In this document: piece by piece, positions 38,701-50,120 of the stretch | How positions within the stretch are numbered: position 1 is the first letter of the stretch | Layout of the letters: every line of letters starts with the position of its first letter | From: Cryptomeria japonica | Lineage: Eukaryota > Streptophyta > Pinopsida > Cupressales > Cupressaceae | Length of the DNA stretch: 64,000 bases | NCBI RefSeq assembly: GCF_030272615.1 | Contig: NC_081408.1 | Span: 338,488,793-338,552,792, forward strand | Reading direction: 5' to 3' | The notes under the pieces: generated by a model | Seen by the model: the letters and a program-made list of their open reading frames with translations, nothing else | Told to the model about the DNA's origin: nothing | Databases searched by the model: none | Program-made: the position numbers and the translations under genes

Positions 38701-39904
38701 CACAAACAAAACAAACAAATTTTTTTTTTTGTAACCGAATTCAAAAAGTTAGACTTGTGGAAGTCCCCCGAAACAAACTAACAATTTTCTTGTTCTATCT
38801 ATTTGTAGGATTTTTTAACAAGTTTCTTGCAGGTAAAGCGAGGAAGTTTGCTTTTAAAGCAAAATGTATTTCTTTTGTTGACCTCCGAAAATCGAAATTT
38901 GCTTTGTTGACGATCTATTTTCCATAGATTAGATAATTATTGCTATGAAGGATTAAAAAGAACATCATGCTTATTGGAGCAACATCTCCAATTAGAAGTT
39001 AGCAAATTATTGTCTTAAGAGTTAAAAAGAACAAACTTATTTGCCTTGTCTCGAAAGTGGAAGGTATATGCTCTCCCCTTAACTGGGTGACCAAAAAGCC
39101 AAACCACTCTTATGCTTTCAGTATTTCAAGCAATAAATCCTTTAGCAGGCCTGCCTTCCCGAGGAGTTGCAATCAACTCTTAAAGCCGTTTATGGCCGGT
39201 GTGAAGGGAATGACCTAAGTGGGGAACGACTTTGACGCCAAGAATTCCAACCCACTATAATCAAATGTGGAAAGTGACGAAAGTCCTTTTCAACGGTTGC
39301 GTGCAGTGATTAGCCTTCCCCCAGTATCCTCGAGATATGTAAAGCCTTTGTTCTAAAGGTTGGGAAGCCTCCTGAGGGAGTTTATCACTGACGGCCGAAT
39401 GGGAAGCCTAATTAAGAACCTTAGCATTAGAAACTTTGAGCTGAGTCAGTATCCAAACATTTGTAACATCATAGTGCAAGGGTGGGGAAGAATCCGCCCC
39501 CAAGATTACTCACCATATATCTCCCAAGATAACTACTCAACTGTGAAGCAATTCACTTTGGGTTAACTTCTGGCAAAAGGCAAAAAAACTGGCGCCCTCT
39601 AGGGGGTGACACGACTGTTTGAGCTGACGGAGTATCGAGACTAGTGGGCTATGATGTTGCTTATGACCCTTGAATAAAGAATCTTTCTGAAGTGTTTATC
39701 TTGTATCCAACCTGTTAAAACATTGGGGATTTGAACACATCCTCGACAGAACATACACTTTATGTTAGATTAAGTGAAATGATTGTACTTTGTGTGCCGT
39801 ACTTGCATTTTGTATTTCAGAAAATCATCCATCATACTTGAAAAATTCTTTCAACAAAAATCAAAATCATCACAAAAACACCAAAAGGAAAAATCAGGTC
39901 AGTT
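38701..39904 (+). other. Leader of element C between the motif blocks
   Basis: About 1.2 kb without a supported gene or TAGCGC copies. It includes a T run near 38720 and a stretch at 39060-39600 of higher complexity with several CCTTCCC/GGGAAGCC-type inverse pairs that could fold. No domain-bearing frame is seen. Confidence 0.4.
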
Positions 39905-40415
39905 TAGCGCGTAGGAGAAACATCTTAGCGCGTCAAACAGTTATTTTAGCGCATCCACAGAACAAAATAGCGCGTGCAATAAAAACAGTAGCGTCTCAAC
40001 TGTAAAGCAAAACAGAGAACAATATTTTAGCGCGTGCAAAACTTATTCTAGCGCGTATAAGGAAAACATTAGCGCGTAGGTGTCCTACGTTAGCGCATTA
40101 AGAGAAACAGATAGCGGGTAGAAGGCACAGTGTAGCGCGTTGTTTTCCCAAAAAAACTTCACAGCAAATTCCAAACAGCCTGTTTTAGTGCGTGGAACAA
40201 ACAGTTTAGCACGTAGAAGGCCTATTTTAGCGCATTGGCCTAAACAGTTAACGCGTCTGAAGCCCAGTCTAGCGCGTACATATTTCACAGTCAAAAAGAA
40301 AATTTTCCAGAATTCAATATTTTAGCGCGTAACCGGGGGCAGAGTAGCGCGTAGGGAAATCATTTTAGCGCATCAGGAAAATTAAGTAGCGCATTGAACA
40401 TCTGTTTTAGCGCGT
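39905..40415 (+). repeat. TAGCGCRT array, leader block 2, 21-bp phased
   Basis: Twenty-one copies in four runs: 39905, 39926, 39947, 39968, 39989; 40028, 40049, 40070, 40091, 40112, 40133; 40186, 40207, 40228, 40249, 40270; 40323, 40345, 40366, 40387, 40408. All steps within runs are 21 bp except one of 22. Variants are single-base (TAGTGCGT, TAGCACGT, TAACGCGT, TAGCGGGT) or a one-base deletion (at 39989). The R position alternates between CGT and CAT without a fixed order. Confidence 0.95.
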
Positions 40416-40884
40416 GAGAAAAAGGATAAAAACAGAGAGTTGAAAAACTGAAAATTTTGAAAATCTCAAAAATATTTTAAAAACAGTTTTTCATCAAAAC
40501 ACGTCTTTTATCAAACCAGAGTGACAAAAACAAATCATTAAAACTATTTCTCAAGTCAAATTTGTGTCAAGCAAGGTTGTCCAAATCCGAAAATGAATCG
40601 AGCAATAGAGGACGTCTTTCCTATCATAATCTGGAAACTTTTCATCATCAGTATCAATCAAATCCTTTAAACATCTTACGGATTTTATCTCAAAAACACT
40701 TGTTTAAAATCTTCAAATTGTCAAATCCAGTTTCCAGATCGGGAAACTCTTGTCCATATCATTTGACACGCTTTATCATGAAGGGATAGCTAAACCTTCA
40801 TTCTGATAAAGTAAAATTTGAAATTTTCAAAACAAGAATCAACTAAATCCAAACAAATCAAAGGAAATCATTGATCACTCATGC

Positions 40885-41271
40885 ATGACTAATCCCCTCA
40901 TTCTGAGAAGAAAGAACCTCTATCGCAACATCACGTTGAAGAAACAACAACCGAGCTTCTCCAAATTCATCAAGAGAAACAAATTTTTATACATCAATTG
41001 TCAACTCTTCAAATCCCATCGGGTATTTCTTCATCATGTCAAACGTTATATCCAAAACAAATCCAGCGAATTTGACAAAGAACCTCTGAAAACAAGAGCA
41101 TACTGTCAAAAGTCTGCTTTTAATCAAAAGATAAACCGCGGAGGAAAGATCAATCCAACATTCCTCCCTGACGAGTGCATCACATATAACACATCTCGAA
41201 CAGAACCACCAACGACAGAGCAAAACATCAACGAGGACTTTGTTCCCTTCATCACTGAAAGTTTCTATTAA
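40885..41271 (+). CDS. Leader open frame upstream of gag in element C
   Basis: ATG at 40885 opens 128 codons ending with TAA at 41269-41271, one base before the gag ATG at 41273 and in a different frame. The product is basic (many K, R and N) with no recognised domain. Ogre elements, also Tat lineage, are known to carry an extra frame before gag, so an ORF1-like role is possible. It could also be a chance frame in an A-rich leader; intactness in a young copy is weak support. It may act simply as an upstream frame limiting gag translation. Confidence 0.35.
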   Translation: MTNPLILRRKNLYRNITLKKQQPSFSKFIKRNKFLYINCQLFKSHRVFLHHVKRYIQNKSSEFDKEPLKTRAYCQKSAFNQKINRGGKINPTFLPDECITYNTSRTEPPTTEQNINEDFVPFITESFY

Positions 41272-41272
41272 A

Positions 41273-43153
41273 ATGCCTATCACTCGTTCTCAACGAAACA
41301 AACAAAGCGAGACACCCGCGGAATCAAGTATGAATCGCAGATTATCAAATCCTTTTGAAGTTCCATCCTCAGAAGATCCTGAAATTACTGATGCAATTCT
41401 TCAGGAATGTCAAGAAAATCCTTCATTCCAAAAACTCATTGAAAAATTCATGGAAAATGACAAAGAAAAATATCTACTCATGCTTACAAGCAAAGGCATC
41501 AAACTTCCTGAAGATTTTGACGCAAACGTCTTTCAAACAGGGTCTCAACAATATACATATCAAGAACAACAAAGGGAAGAAGAGACTCGCATACCTGAAC
41601 AACATATTCCAGAACAACATATACCAGAAATGCGAGTACCTGCGTTCGAAACCCCAGAACAACACATACCATTTACTACACCTTTTCAGTTGAGAACAAA
41701 TATGAGGGAAGAACTCTTCCCTCGGCAAGATAATGCACCCTTGGTTGCTCTTACTCAACAAATGCAAATGTTACAAAGACAAATACACGATATGCAACAA
41801 GGGACAACAGTGCGGTACTCTATAAACGAAATCTGTCCTTATCCATTTGACAGAAGCTTAAACATGATACCTTTTCCTCCAAACTCAGACATTCCCAAAT
41901 TTGATAAATATGATGGGAAAGGTGATCCTTGAGATCATGTTCGAGAATTTTGTACTATGAGTCTTGAATTTGCTCATAATGACACTTATCTGATGAGGTT
42001 ATTCCCAAGAAGCCTGGGAGGACAAACAATGGAATGGTTATCCAAGATTACACCACCTGTTAGATCATTTGATGAATTGGTTAACAAGTTCATCACCCAT
42101 TATTCTTACAACATCCAACATGCCATAACCATGCTAGATATCTGCAACACCAAACAAAAGAACAATGAAACGTTCATGATATTCCTTCAACGTTGGCGAC
42201 GCATGGTATCAAGATATCCTCGAGATATTCCTGAAAAAGAGAAAATGGAAATCTTCATTGATAACTTGAATGGTGAAATGAGTTACAGACTCAAACTTCA
42301 ATGCATACCATCTTTTGACAAATTGATCGAAAATGGCATCCAAGTAGAGGAAGCTTGTGTCAAAAAGGGAACACTCAAGTTTTACAAAGAAGGGACGAAC
42401 TCATCAAACTACAATAATCAAAACAACACCAATCTCGACAAAACTCGATTTTGGACACGAAACAAAAATGAAGGCAACAATGAATCATATGATCCAAAAT
42501 CTAAACAGCCAGTGCTTGCCTTATCAGGAAATACTCAAAATACGAAAAATCCTAAAAATGCTACTCCCAGTGCTAACACATATGCACCAAACAATGCTCA
42601 AGGACAACTCAATACCAACAACGCCAACGATAATCAAAACAAAAACCTGAACCCAGGGCCTAACAACAATTCACGCAACAACACCAACAACTTCCATAAG
42701 CGTATCTTCACACCATTGGGCCAATCATTAGAGTCTGCATTCAGAGAGCTGTTGGCAAACAAAGTTCTTTCTTTACCTCCAATCAACAATTATGAACCTC
42801 CAATCAAACCACCTTGGTGGAATGATTCACACTATTGTGATTTTCATCGAAACAAAGGTCATAGAACAAACGAGTGCATGAGATTGAAACACATAATCCA
42901 AGACATGATTGATCGAGGTGACTTAACAGTGGATGGTCTCAAAACAAATAATGATCACGAAGCCTTCAAAGATCCTTTACCAAATTATAACAAAGATGGA
43001 GCATCAACTTCAAATGATACCCGCGGAACTCGTATTAATCACATCTACAACAACACAATCAATCACATATCAGCTAAAGACCATCAAGTCAATGTTATAA
43101 CCATTCGAGATAAACGTGATCATGAATCTGTCAATGTAACAACCCGGACTTAG
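41273..43153 (+). pseudogene. gag of element C (Tat lineage), two in-frame stops
   Basis: ATG at 41273 (MPITRSQRNK) starts a frame that runs, without any frameshift, to the end of integrase at 48727. In gag, TGA at 41930-41932 and TAG at 43151-43153 interrupt it. The N-terminal 200 residues are Q/E-rich with a repeated PEQHIPEQHIPE stretch. The capsid-like region is at about 41957-42370 (GGQTMEWLSKI, DELVNKFITHY, WRRMVSRYPRDIPEKEKM). An N-rich linker follows, then a knuckle-like CDFHRNKGHRTNEC near 42835-42880. The TGA could derive from CGA and the TAG from CAG by single C-to-T changes. Confidence 0.9.
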
Positions 43154-43162
43154 AAATATGTC

Positions 43163-44407
43163 TTGAAGGGACATACTGCACCTCCAACTACCACACCAAA
43201 GGTCCAATACGACTTAGTTAACCAACTGTGCAAGACTCCGGCTCAGATATCTATCCTGGAATTGTTGAAACTATCTCCAAGACACAAAGACATATTGGAG
43301 CAAGCACTATTAGAAACAAATGTACCTCAAAATCTGGATACAGATAGATTTCAAGCTATGGTTGCCCACATGACAGAATCTCATAACCTCACCTTCTCAG
43401 AGCATGATAATACTTCATTAAGTCATCCGCATAATACTCCTCTACACATTGAAGTCATTGTTTGCAAACACCATGTCAAAAGAGTCTTAATAGATGGAGG
43501 AGCTGGACTTAATATATGTACTTTAAAGCTTATCTGTGCACTAGGTTTCTCAGAAGAATCTATTGATCCTTGTAAAAAGATTACCATAAAAGCATATGAT
43601 GATGAGGAAAGGTCCTCTAAAGGAACAGTAATATTGCCTATTCAGGTAGGACCAATGCAAAAAGATACTATATGTCAAGTCTTAGATATTGATCTCACCT
43701 ACAATATCTTATTAGGCCGACCCTGGATACATGAAATGCAAGCAGTACCTTCTACATACCACCAGTGTGTCAAGTTTCCTTATGATGGACAAGAAATCTC
43801 CATATCAGCTGATCACAATCCATTTCAACATTGTAATGCAATGGGGGCAGCCCAAGACAATTTGGTTCCTTATAATAGAGAAAAGCAGCGGTCTTCAACA
43901 TCTGATCCACCAATAGTAAAATCCAACTCCTTATGGGGAGACTTCAAACAGAAAATGCAAATCAAAGACCAAGGCATGGGCGAATACTCTATGGAGCCTT
44001 TGTGTTTGACCAGATTGCCAACATCACCTAGATCGCATGGTTTACCTACTCTATCAACACATCTGGAAACTCAGCCCATAACTAAATTTGATGGTACCTT
44101 CATCCAATTGGGGACTCTAGCACATGAATCAGAAGATAAGGATGTTCTTAACTGGCTATACAAAGATGAAGAAGAAGCTAATAGAGCGGCCGCTCTAGAC
44201 ATTGTTCTACCAACGCACCTGTATGGAAAAGGCTACTTGATTATGAAACAAATGGGATATGGCTGTAAAGGACCTATTGGGAAACGCCAAGAAGGAGTCA
44301 CTGAACCTATAGATCTTCCTTCACAACCTAGTAGAAATAAAGCAGGATTAGGTTCTAAATTCACTTTCCTATTGAAAAGGCCGCCACACACAAATGCAAA
44401 ACCTTAA
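43163..44407 (+). pseudogene. Protease and G-patch region of element C
   Basis: Same frame as gag. A retropepsin-like motif, RVLIDGGAGLN near 43480-43510, carries the catalytic Asp in the D-G-G form common in plant Tat/Athila elements; ILLGRPWIHEM near 43710-43735 is the conserved second half of the domain. About 160 residues later GKGYLIMKQMGYGCKGPIGK (44226-44285) resembles a G-patch, a Gly-rich nucleic-acid or helicase-cofactor motif known in plant gypsy and in some retroviral proteases. TAA at 44405-44407 and TAG at 44444-44446 follow; the frame then resumes. Confidence 0.85.
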
Positions 44408-44524
44408 TGGAAGGAAAAGAAGAAATACAAGGAAGAATCCTGGTAGGAAGCTCTCTTTAAATCAGCAGAAACAATCCACAAGGCACGCGAACGTCAAGAT
44501 CAGAAGATACATCAGGGAAAACTT

Positions 44525-47500
44525 TTGAATCATAAGAAGGCCATATCTGCAGCAGTGGCTCATATTCACACACCAATGGCTCAAGAACAATACATATCAT
44601 CACAAGAAACCATCATTCCTTCCAGGGGAAGCACAATCTATGAACAAATCCAGACTGTAGAAGATGGATCAGATACAGAATCAACACAGAATATCAAAAT
44701 AGTATCTATCATCAAGGATTTGTTTTCGCCATACAACATACCTGTTTACAACACAAATAGAATTTGGGATGATGCCTATGAGACAGATTCAAATGAATAT
44801 GAATGGGGTACCTGCTCTGATACTACTACAAATATCCCAGATGATACTGATTTTATATCCATTTCTCAAGAAGAACATAACGCAGAAGATAGACCTCTTG
44901 AATTTGGACCACAACATATCTATGATGTTCAGGAAAGCGAACAGAAATATTACGAACAAGTCTATGTAGAAGATGATACCATTGAAGACCTCGATGAAAC
45001 CCTAAACTTCTTTAAAAACAAGACCCATCACGATGATAACTATATCCTAACAGTTACAGTAGCTGAACTTGACTCGCCCAATGATTCCTTACCACTCGTC
45101 TTCCCTGATCTCATTGACTGGACTGAACCTGAGACTCACGATATCCCAATTTTTCCAGATGATAAATCTATTATCCACTACCTATGTACCATAAATCCCG
45201 AAACAGGCTCTACCAGTGAACCGAATAACGATGTTTGTTCTTCAGGGAGTGCCAAGTCTCTCAGTCGCAAAAATGAATCAAATAATGAATCTAATGCTGA
45301 AAACCAGTCAATGGCAGCAATGGATCCCAAAAAAGTAAAAATAAAGGACGCATCTGAGGGTGAAAACTTTTTTAAGGCACCTAACGATGGGAGACTTGAC
45401 ACTCTTCCTGAACATTTTCATGAACGATCATCCATATTGATTGAGCCCACTCAATCAATCAACATTGGTACCACTGAAGCAACCAGAAACATTCACCTTG
45501 AAGAATCTCTGACAGAGGAGGAAAGATCGGCATTCATCATCTTCTTTAAAGGACAGCAAATTAACTTTGCCTGGTCATATGCTGATATGCTCGGAGTAGA
45601 TCCACACCTAATCATGCATCACTTGTCCATCTCTGCGGGGGTCAAGCCAGTCAAGCAGAAACTACGAAAGATGAATCCACAGATAGCACTCATGGTCAAA
45701 ACGGAATTAAAGAAATTATTAGATGTCGGATTCATCCGACCTATTGACTATGCAGAATGGATTTCCAACATTGTTCCCGTCTCAAAACCAGATGGTAGTA
45801 TCAGAATATGCACCGACTTCAGAGATGTCAATAAAGCTTGCCCAAAGGATGACTTTCCTCTACCAAGTATTGATATAATTGTAGATCTCACAGTAGGCCA
45901 TGCAATGCTCTCATTAATGGACGGTTTCTCAGGCTATAATCAAATCAAAATAGCTCCTGAAGATCAAGACAAAACAGCATTCACCTGTCCTTGGGGAACA
46001 TACTGTTGGAATGTTATGCCTTTTGGCTTAAAGAATGCCGGAGCCACTTATCAAAGAGCAATGACAACAATATTCCATGATATGATGCACACATTCATGG
46101 AAGACTATGTGGACGATTTACTAGCAAAATCTTACACCAAAGCTGAACATCTTGGCATCCTAACAAAAATCTTTGATCGGTTGCAGAAATTCAAGGTCCG
46201 ACTCAACCCTAAGAAGTGTGTCTTCGGGGTTACATCAGGCAAATTACTAGGTTACATCGTCTCAGCTAAAGGTATTGAAGTTGATCCAGCAAAGGTACAA
46301 GCCATCATGGATATGCCACCACCAAAGAATATCAGTCAACTTCGATCTCTCCAAGGATGACTTCAATCAATCAGGCGATTCATCGCTCAACTAGCAGATA
46401 AAAGTCTGCCATTTAACCACTTGCTACACAAAAATGTGCCATTCAAATGGGAGACTAAATGTGCAGAATCTTTTTACCAAATTAAATAGTACCTGATGAA
46501 TCCACCAGTTCTAGTACCACCAATTGCAGGAAAGCCTCTTATATTGTATATCTCAACGACAGATGTTTCACTGGGGGCACTATTGGCACAAGAAGATCAA
46601 CAAGGAAAGGAACGCGCCATATATTACATCAGTAGAACATTGAATGGCTATGAGCTCAATTATACATTCATTGAAAAGGCTTGCTTAACAGTTGTTTTTG
46701 CGTCTCAAAAATTCCAACATTATATGCTAGCACACACTATCAAGCTAGTAGCCAAAATTGATCCTCTCAAGTATCTACTCAGCAAGGCCGCTCTCACAGG
46801 CCGATTGGCTAAATGGGTTATGATTCTCAGTGAATTCGACATCCACTATACAGAAAGATGAGCCATCAAGGGACAGGCAATTGCAGATCAGCTAGCTGAA
46901 GCACCGTTACCAGGAAAGCAAACCATGGACATTGAATTTCCAGACAGGGATATTTTTGCTCTTTCCTCCAAACAATGGACCCTATACTTTGATGGATCCT
47001 ATACACAACATGGTTCAGGGGCTGGCATTCTATTCATCACCCCTGAAGGACACACTATGCCGAGATCATACAGGCTTATGTTTCCATGTACAAATAATAT
47101 GGCTGAATATGAAGCATTGGTCATAGGCATCAAAATGGCTGTCGAATGGAAAATCACAGAATTGAAAGTCTATGGAGACTCACAACTGGTCATCAATCAA
47201 ATCAACAACAACTATCAGACAAAGGATGATAAGTTACTCCCCTACAAACGGATGGTGGATGACTTCAAACAGTATTTTGTGCACATCACCTTTGAACAAA
47301 TACCAAGGTTGAATAACAAAGCAGCCGATGCAATGGCTACAATCGCTTCATTACTACAAATTCCAGAACAACAGAGTCGTTATGAGTTCTTGGTAGAGCA
47401 ACTGTTCTCCCCCGCCTATGACCACTCTGAATCCCATGTTATATATGCCTTAACCGGTTCAGATTCTCCGTTATATGGACCAATATACGACTACCTCAAG

Positions 47501-48727
47501 CATAATATCTTACCCATTGACCAATCCCGTAACCAAAAACGTAACTTTATCCGACAAGCTGCCCGTTACACCCTTACCACTGATACCTTATATCGTCGAG
47601 GTCTAGATGGTACTCTTCTTCGTTGTCTTGATCGTAATGATTCTGATTCAGCTTTACACGAGCTTCATGAAGGTATTTGTGGCACACATTCGAGTGGCAC
47701 TACTCTTGCCAAAAAATTTCTACGAATGGGATACTACTGGCCTACAATGGAGAAAGACTCATATCATTTCGTCAAGAAATGTCCTAAATGCCAAATCCAT
47801 GGCAATCTGATACATGCACCAGCACAGGAACTGCAACCATTTACCACATCCTGGCCATTTTGTCAGTGGGGATTGGACCTAGTAGGCAAAATACATCCTT
47901 CATCTTCAAATGGACATAAGTTCATCATAACTGCCACAGAATACTTTACCAAATGGATCGAAGCAGTTCCCATGACCACAGTGATTGGGAAACAAATTGC
48001 CTCTTTTATCCTGAATTATCTGATCTGCAGATATGGTATTCCAAGTTCAATCGTCACAGATAATGGACGACCTTTCAAAAACCAAGATGTGCAGGAACTA
48101 TGTGAAAAATTCAAAATTCAACATCGGTTTTCTACACCATACTATCCACAAGGAAATGGTCAGGCAGAAGCATCTAACAAAACGATCCTAAAAATCCTCA
48201 AGAAAATAGTGAATGATGCAGGCAAAGATTGGCATGTACAACTTAATCCAGCACTTTGGGCCTACAGGACTAGCATTCGCACACCTACAGGGGCAACACC
48301 ATATTCCTTGGTATATGGATCAGAGGCTATTTTACCCTTGGAGGTAGAAATTCCATCTCTTAGAGTCTCTTTGAAAGGTTTGATTCCAGATGAAGAGTAT
48401 CGAGTCAACCGACTGCAATAACTGGAACTATTAGATGAAAGACGCCAACATGCTTATACTCATCTCAAAGCATATCAGCAACACATGTGCAGGAGCTACA
48501 ATCATAAGGTCATTCCTCGCAACTTCAAGATTGGTGATCTAGTCCTAAAAGAAAATCCAAGAAACCAGCAAGATAGAGAAAAGAAAGGGAAATTTGAACC
48601 TAACTGGTTGGGTCCCTATGTCATCATTTCAGTCTATGGATCGGGTGCCTATCAGCTAACAAATTCTGAAGGAGATGTGCTTGATGATCCAACTAACAGC
48701 ATTCATCTAAAGAAGTACTATACTTAA
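44525..48727 (+). pseudogene. pol of element C: RT, RNase H, second RNase H, integrase
   Basis: Continues the same frame, interrupted by TGA 46358-46360, TAG 46487-46489, TGA 46859-46861 and TAA 48419-48421; natural stop TAA 48725-48727. RT about 45630-46270, with RICTDFRDVNKACPKDDFPL, NVMPFGLKNAGATYQ and catalytic YVDD at 46106-46117. RT-linked RNase H about 46540-46860 (STTDVSLGALLAQ). A second RNase H about 46970-47350 (LYFDGSYTQHGSGAG, NNMAEYEAL, VYGDSQLVI) marks the Tat lineage. Integrase: HHCC zinc region about 47655-47800, then GLDLVG, VTDNGRPF and GQAEASN supplying D, D and E. The catalytic residues are intact; only nonsense changes are seen, with no frameshift in 7.4 kb. An acidic 300-residue stretch before RT has no recognised domain. 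Confidence 0.93.
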
Positions 48728-50120
48728 GGTAGTCTAGTGCACGGAAAAAGCCAAAAACAAACATAAAAAAATCAAAAAATCCAGAAAAAGCAAAAATACA
48801 AAGTACAATAAAAACAAATGGTGAAAACCTGGTAAACAGGCGCCCTTGTGAAAGGCCGGCTCCTTTATCTATATCCATGCCATTTTATCCATCAAAACAC
48901 TATCGGCCATCGCCCGACACTTAGCATCTATCCATCCAGGACATACTTAGCGTAGTCACTATCCTGAGTTATCCATCTATATCATATTCATCTACCACAT
49001 TCCACCATGGCTTGGAAATCACTATACATAATCATATCCAAAAGAACACTCATCTAGGGGCATTAGACTGTTCAAAAACTTGCAAACATTCAAAACATTC
49101 CAACTATTGCAAAACCTCAAACACAGGACATCCAACAAACAAAACTATGCTTCATCACAAACAACACAAAACACGAACAATACACAAGAAACTTAAGGAT
49201 GGATGATTTTCTGAAGTACTAAATGTTGTATTATCGCATTAAAGTCTTGATTATTTTGCATTTTGAACTTTTAAATAAATTGGAAATCTTTTCCTTATCT
49301 CATCAAAAGCTTCAAAGCTAGAGATCATGAGGAACTTCCAAAATTTTTCTTAGTTTTTTGTCTGGGAGGCGATCACTTGTACTGTGTGAATATTTGCCTC
49401 GAGACGTGATCCATATCACTGAAGGCCTGATTCCATTTCACGCATATAAATGATCTAATCTTGTCTATTTACACAATACGCACTCAGGTCGTCCTGGTTC
49501 AATTATACCTTGACGCTTGTGCTATCTTGCAAAATTAAAAATCATGTAAATTTTACTCAGGTCATTATGGTTCAATTATACCATTATGCTTGTATAAATT
49601 TTCAACATATCCAAAAATCAATAAAAGCTCCATGATGATATTTACAAAGAAAGCAAATAAATGGTTATATCAGATGGCAAATACAGAATGAGAGATGCTC
49701 CAAAAACAATTAGTTGCATATCATTTTACAATTAGTTGCATATCATTTTACAATTAGTTGCAATTAGTCGCACATCATTATTATTATCTCATTTTGCATA
49801 TTCATTACATCATTTCACATCATATTATCTTACATGTAGCAGCATATTAAAATCATACATCTCATTTCCAAGATACATTTCACAGCATATAAAAACATAC
49901 ATCCTGCATCACACATTATAGCATATATATAAGCATTACATCGTCATATAAACGGAAGTAGCACACATAAAAATACATCCAAAAACACATCACATCGATC
50001 AAAAATGGTGCTCTATATATATATATATCTCTCAAAAAATGATCAAAATCTACAAAATGTGTCAAAACTGTGTCCAGTACAAAGAATACACTGCTCAAAA
50101 TACAATAGAGACCATGTCTC
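48728..50120. other. Gap between convergent sense and antisense units of element C
   Basis: About 1.4 kb without genes. A block with TGGTTCAATTATACC occurs twice, about 76 bp apart (near 49480-49525 and 49556-49600). A 22-bp tandem repeat of CAATTAGTTGCATATCATTT occurs about 2.5 times at 49708-49765. This is where transcripts from the two strands would converge, so 3' ends of both are expected here. Confidence 0.6.

Noticed and set aside
38278-40415. CRISPR array
   Set aside because: The repeats are only 8 bases with 13-base spacers, in a plant retrotransposon leader with no cas genes.
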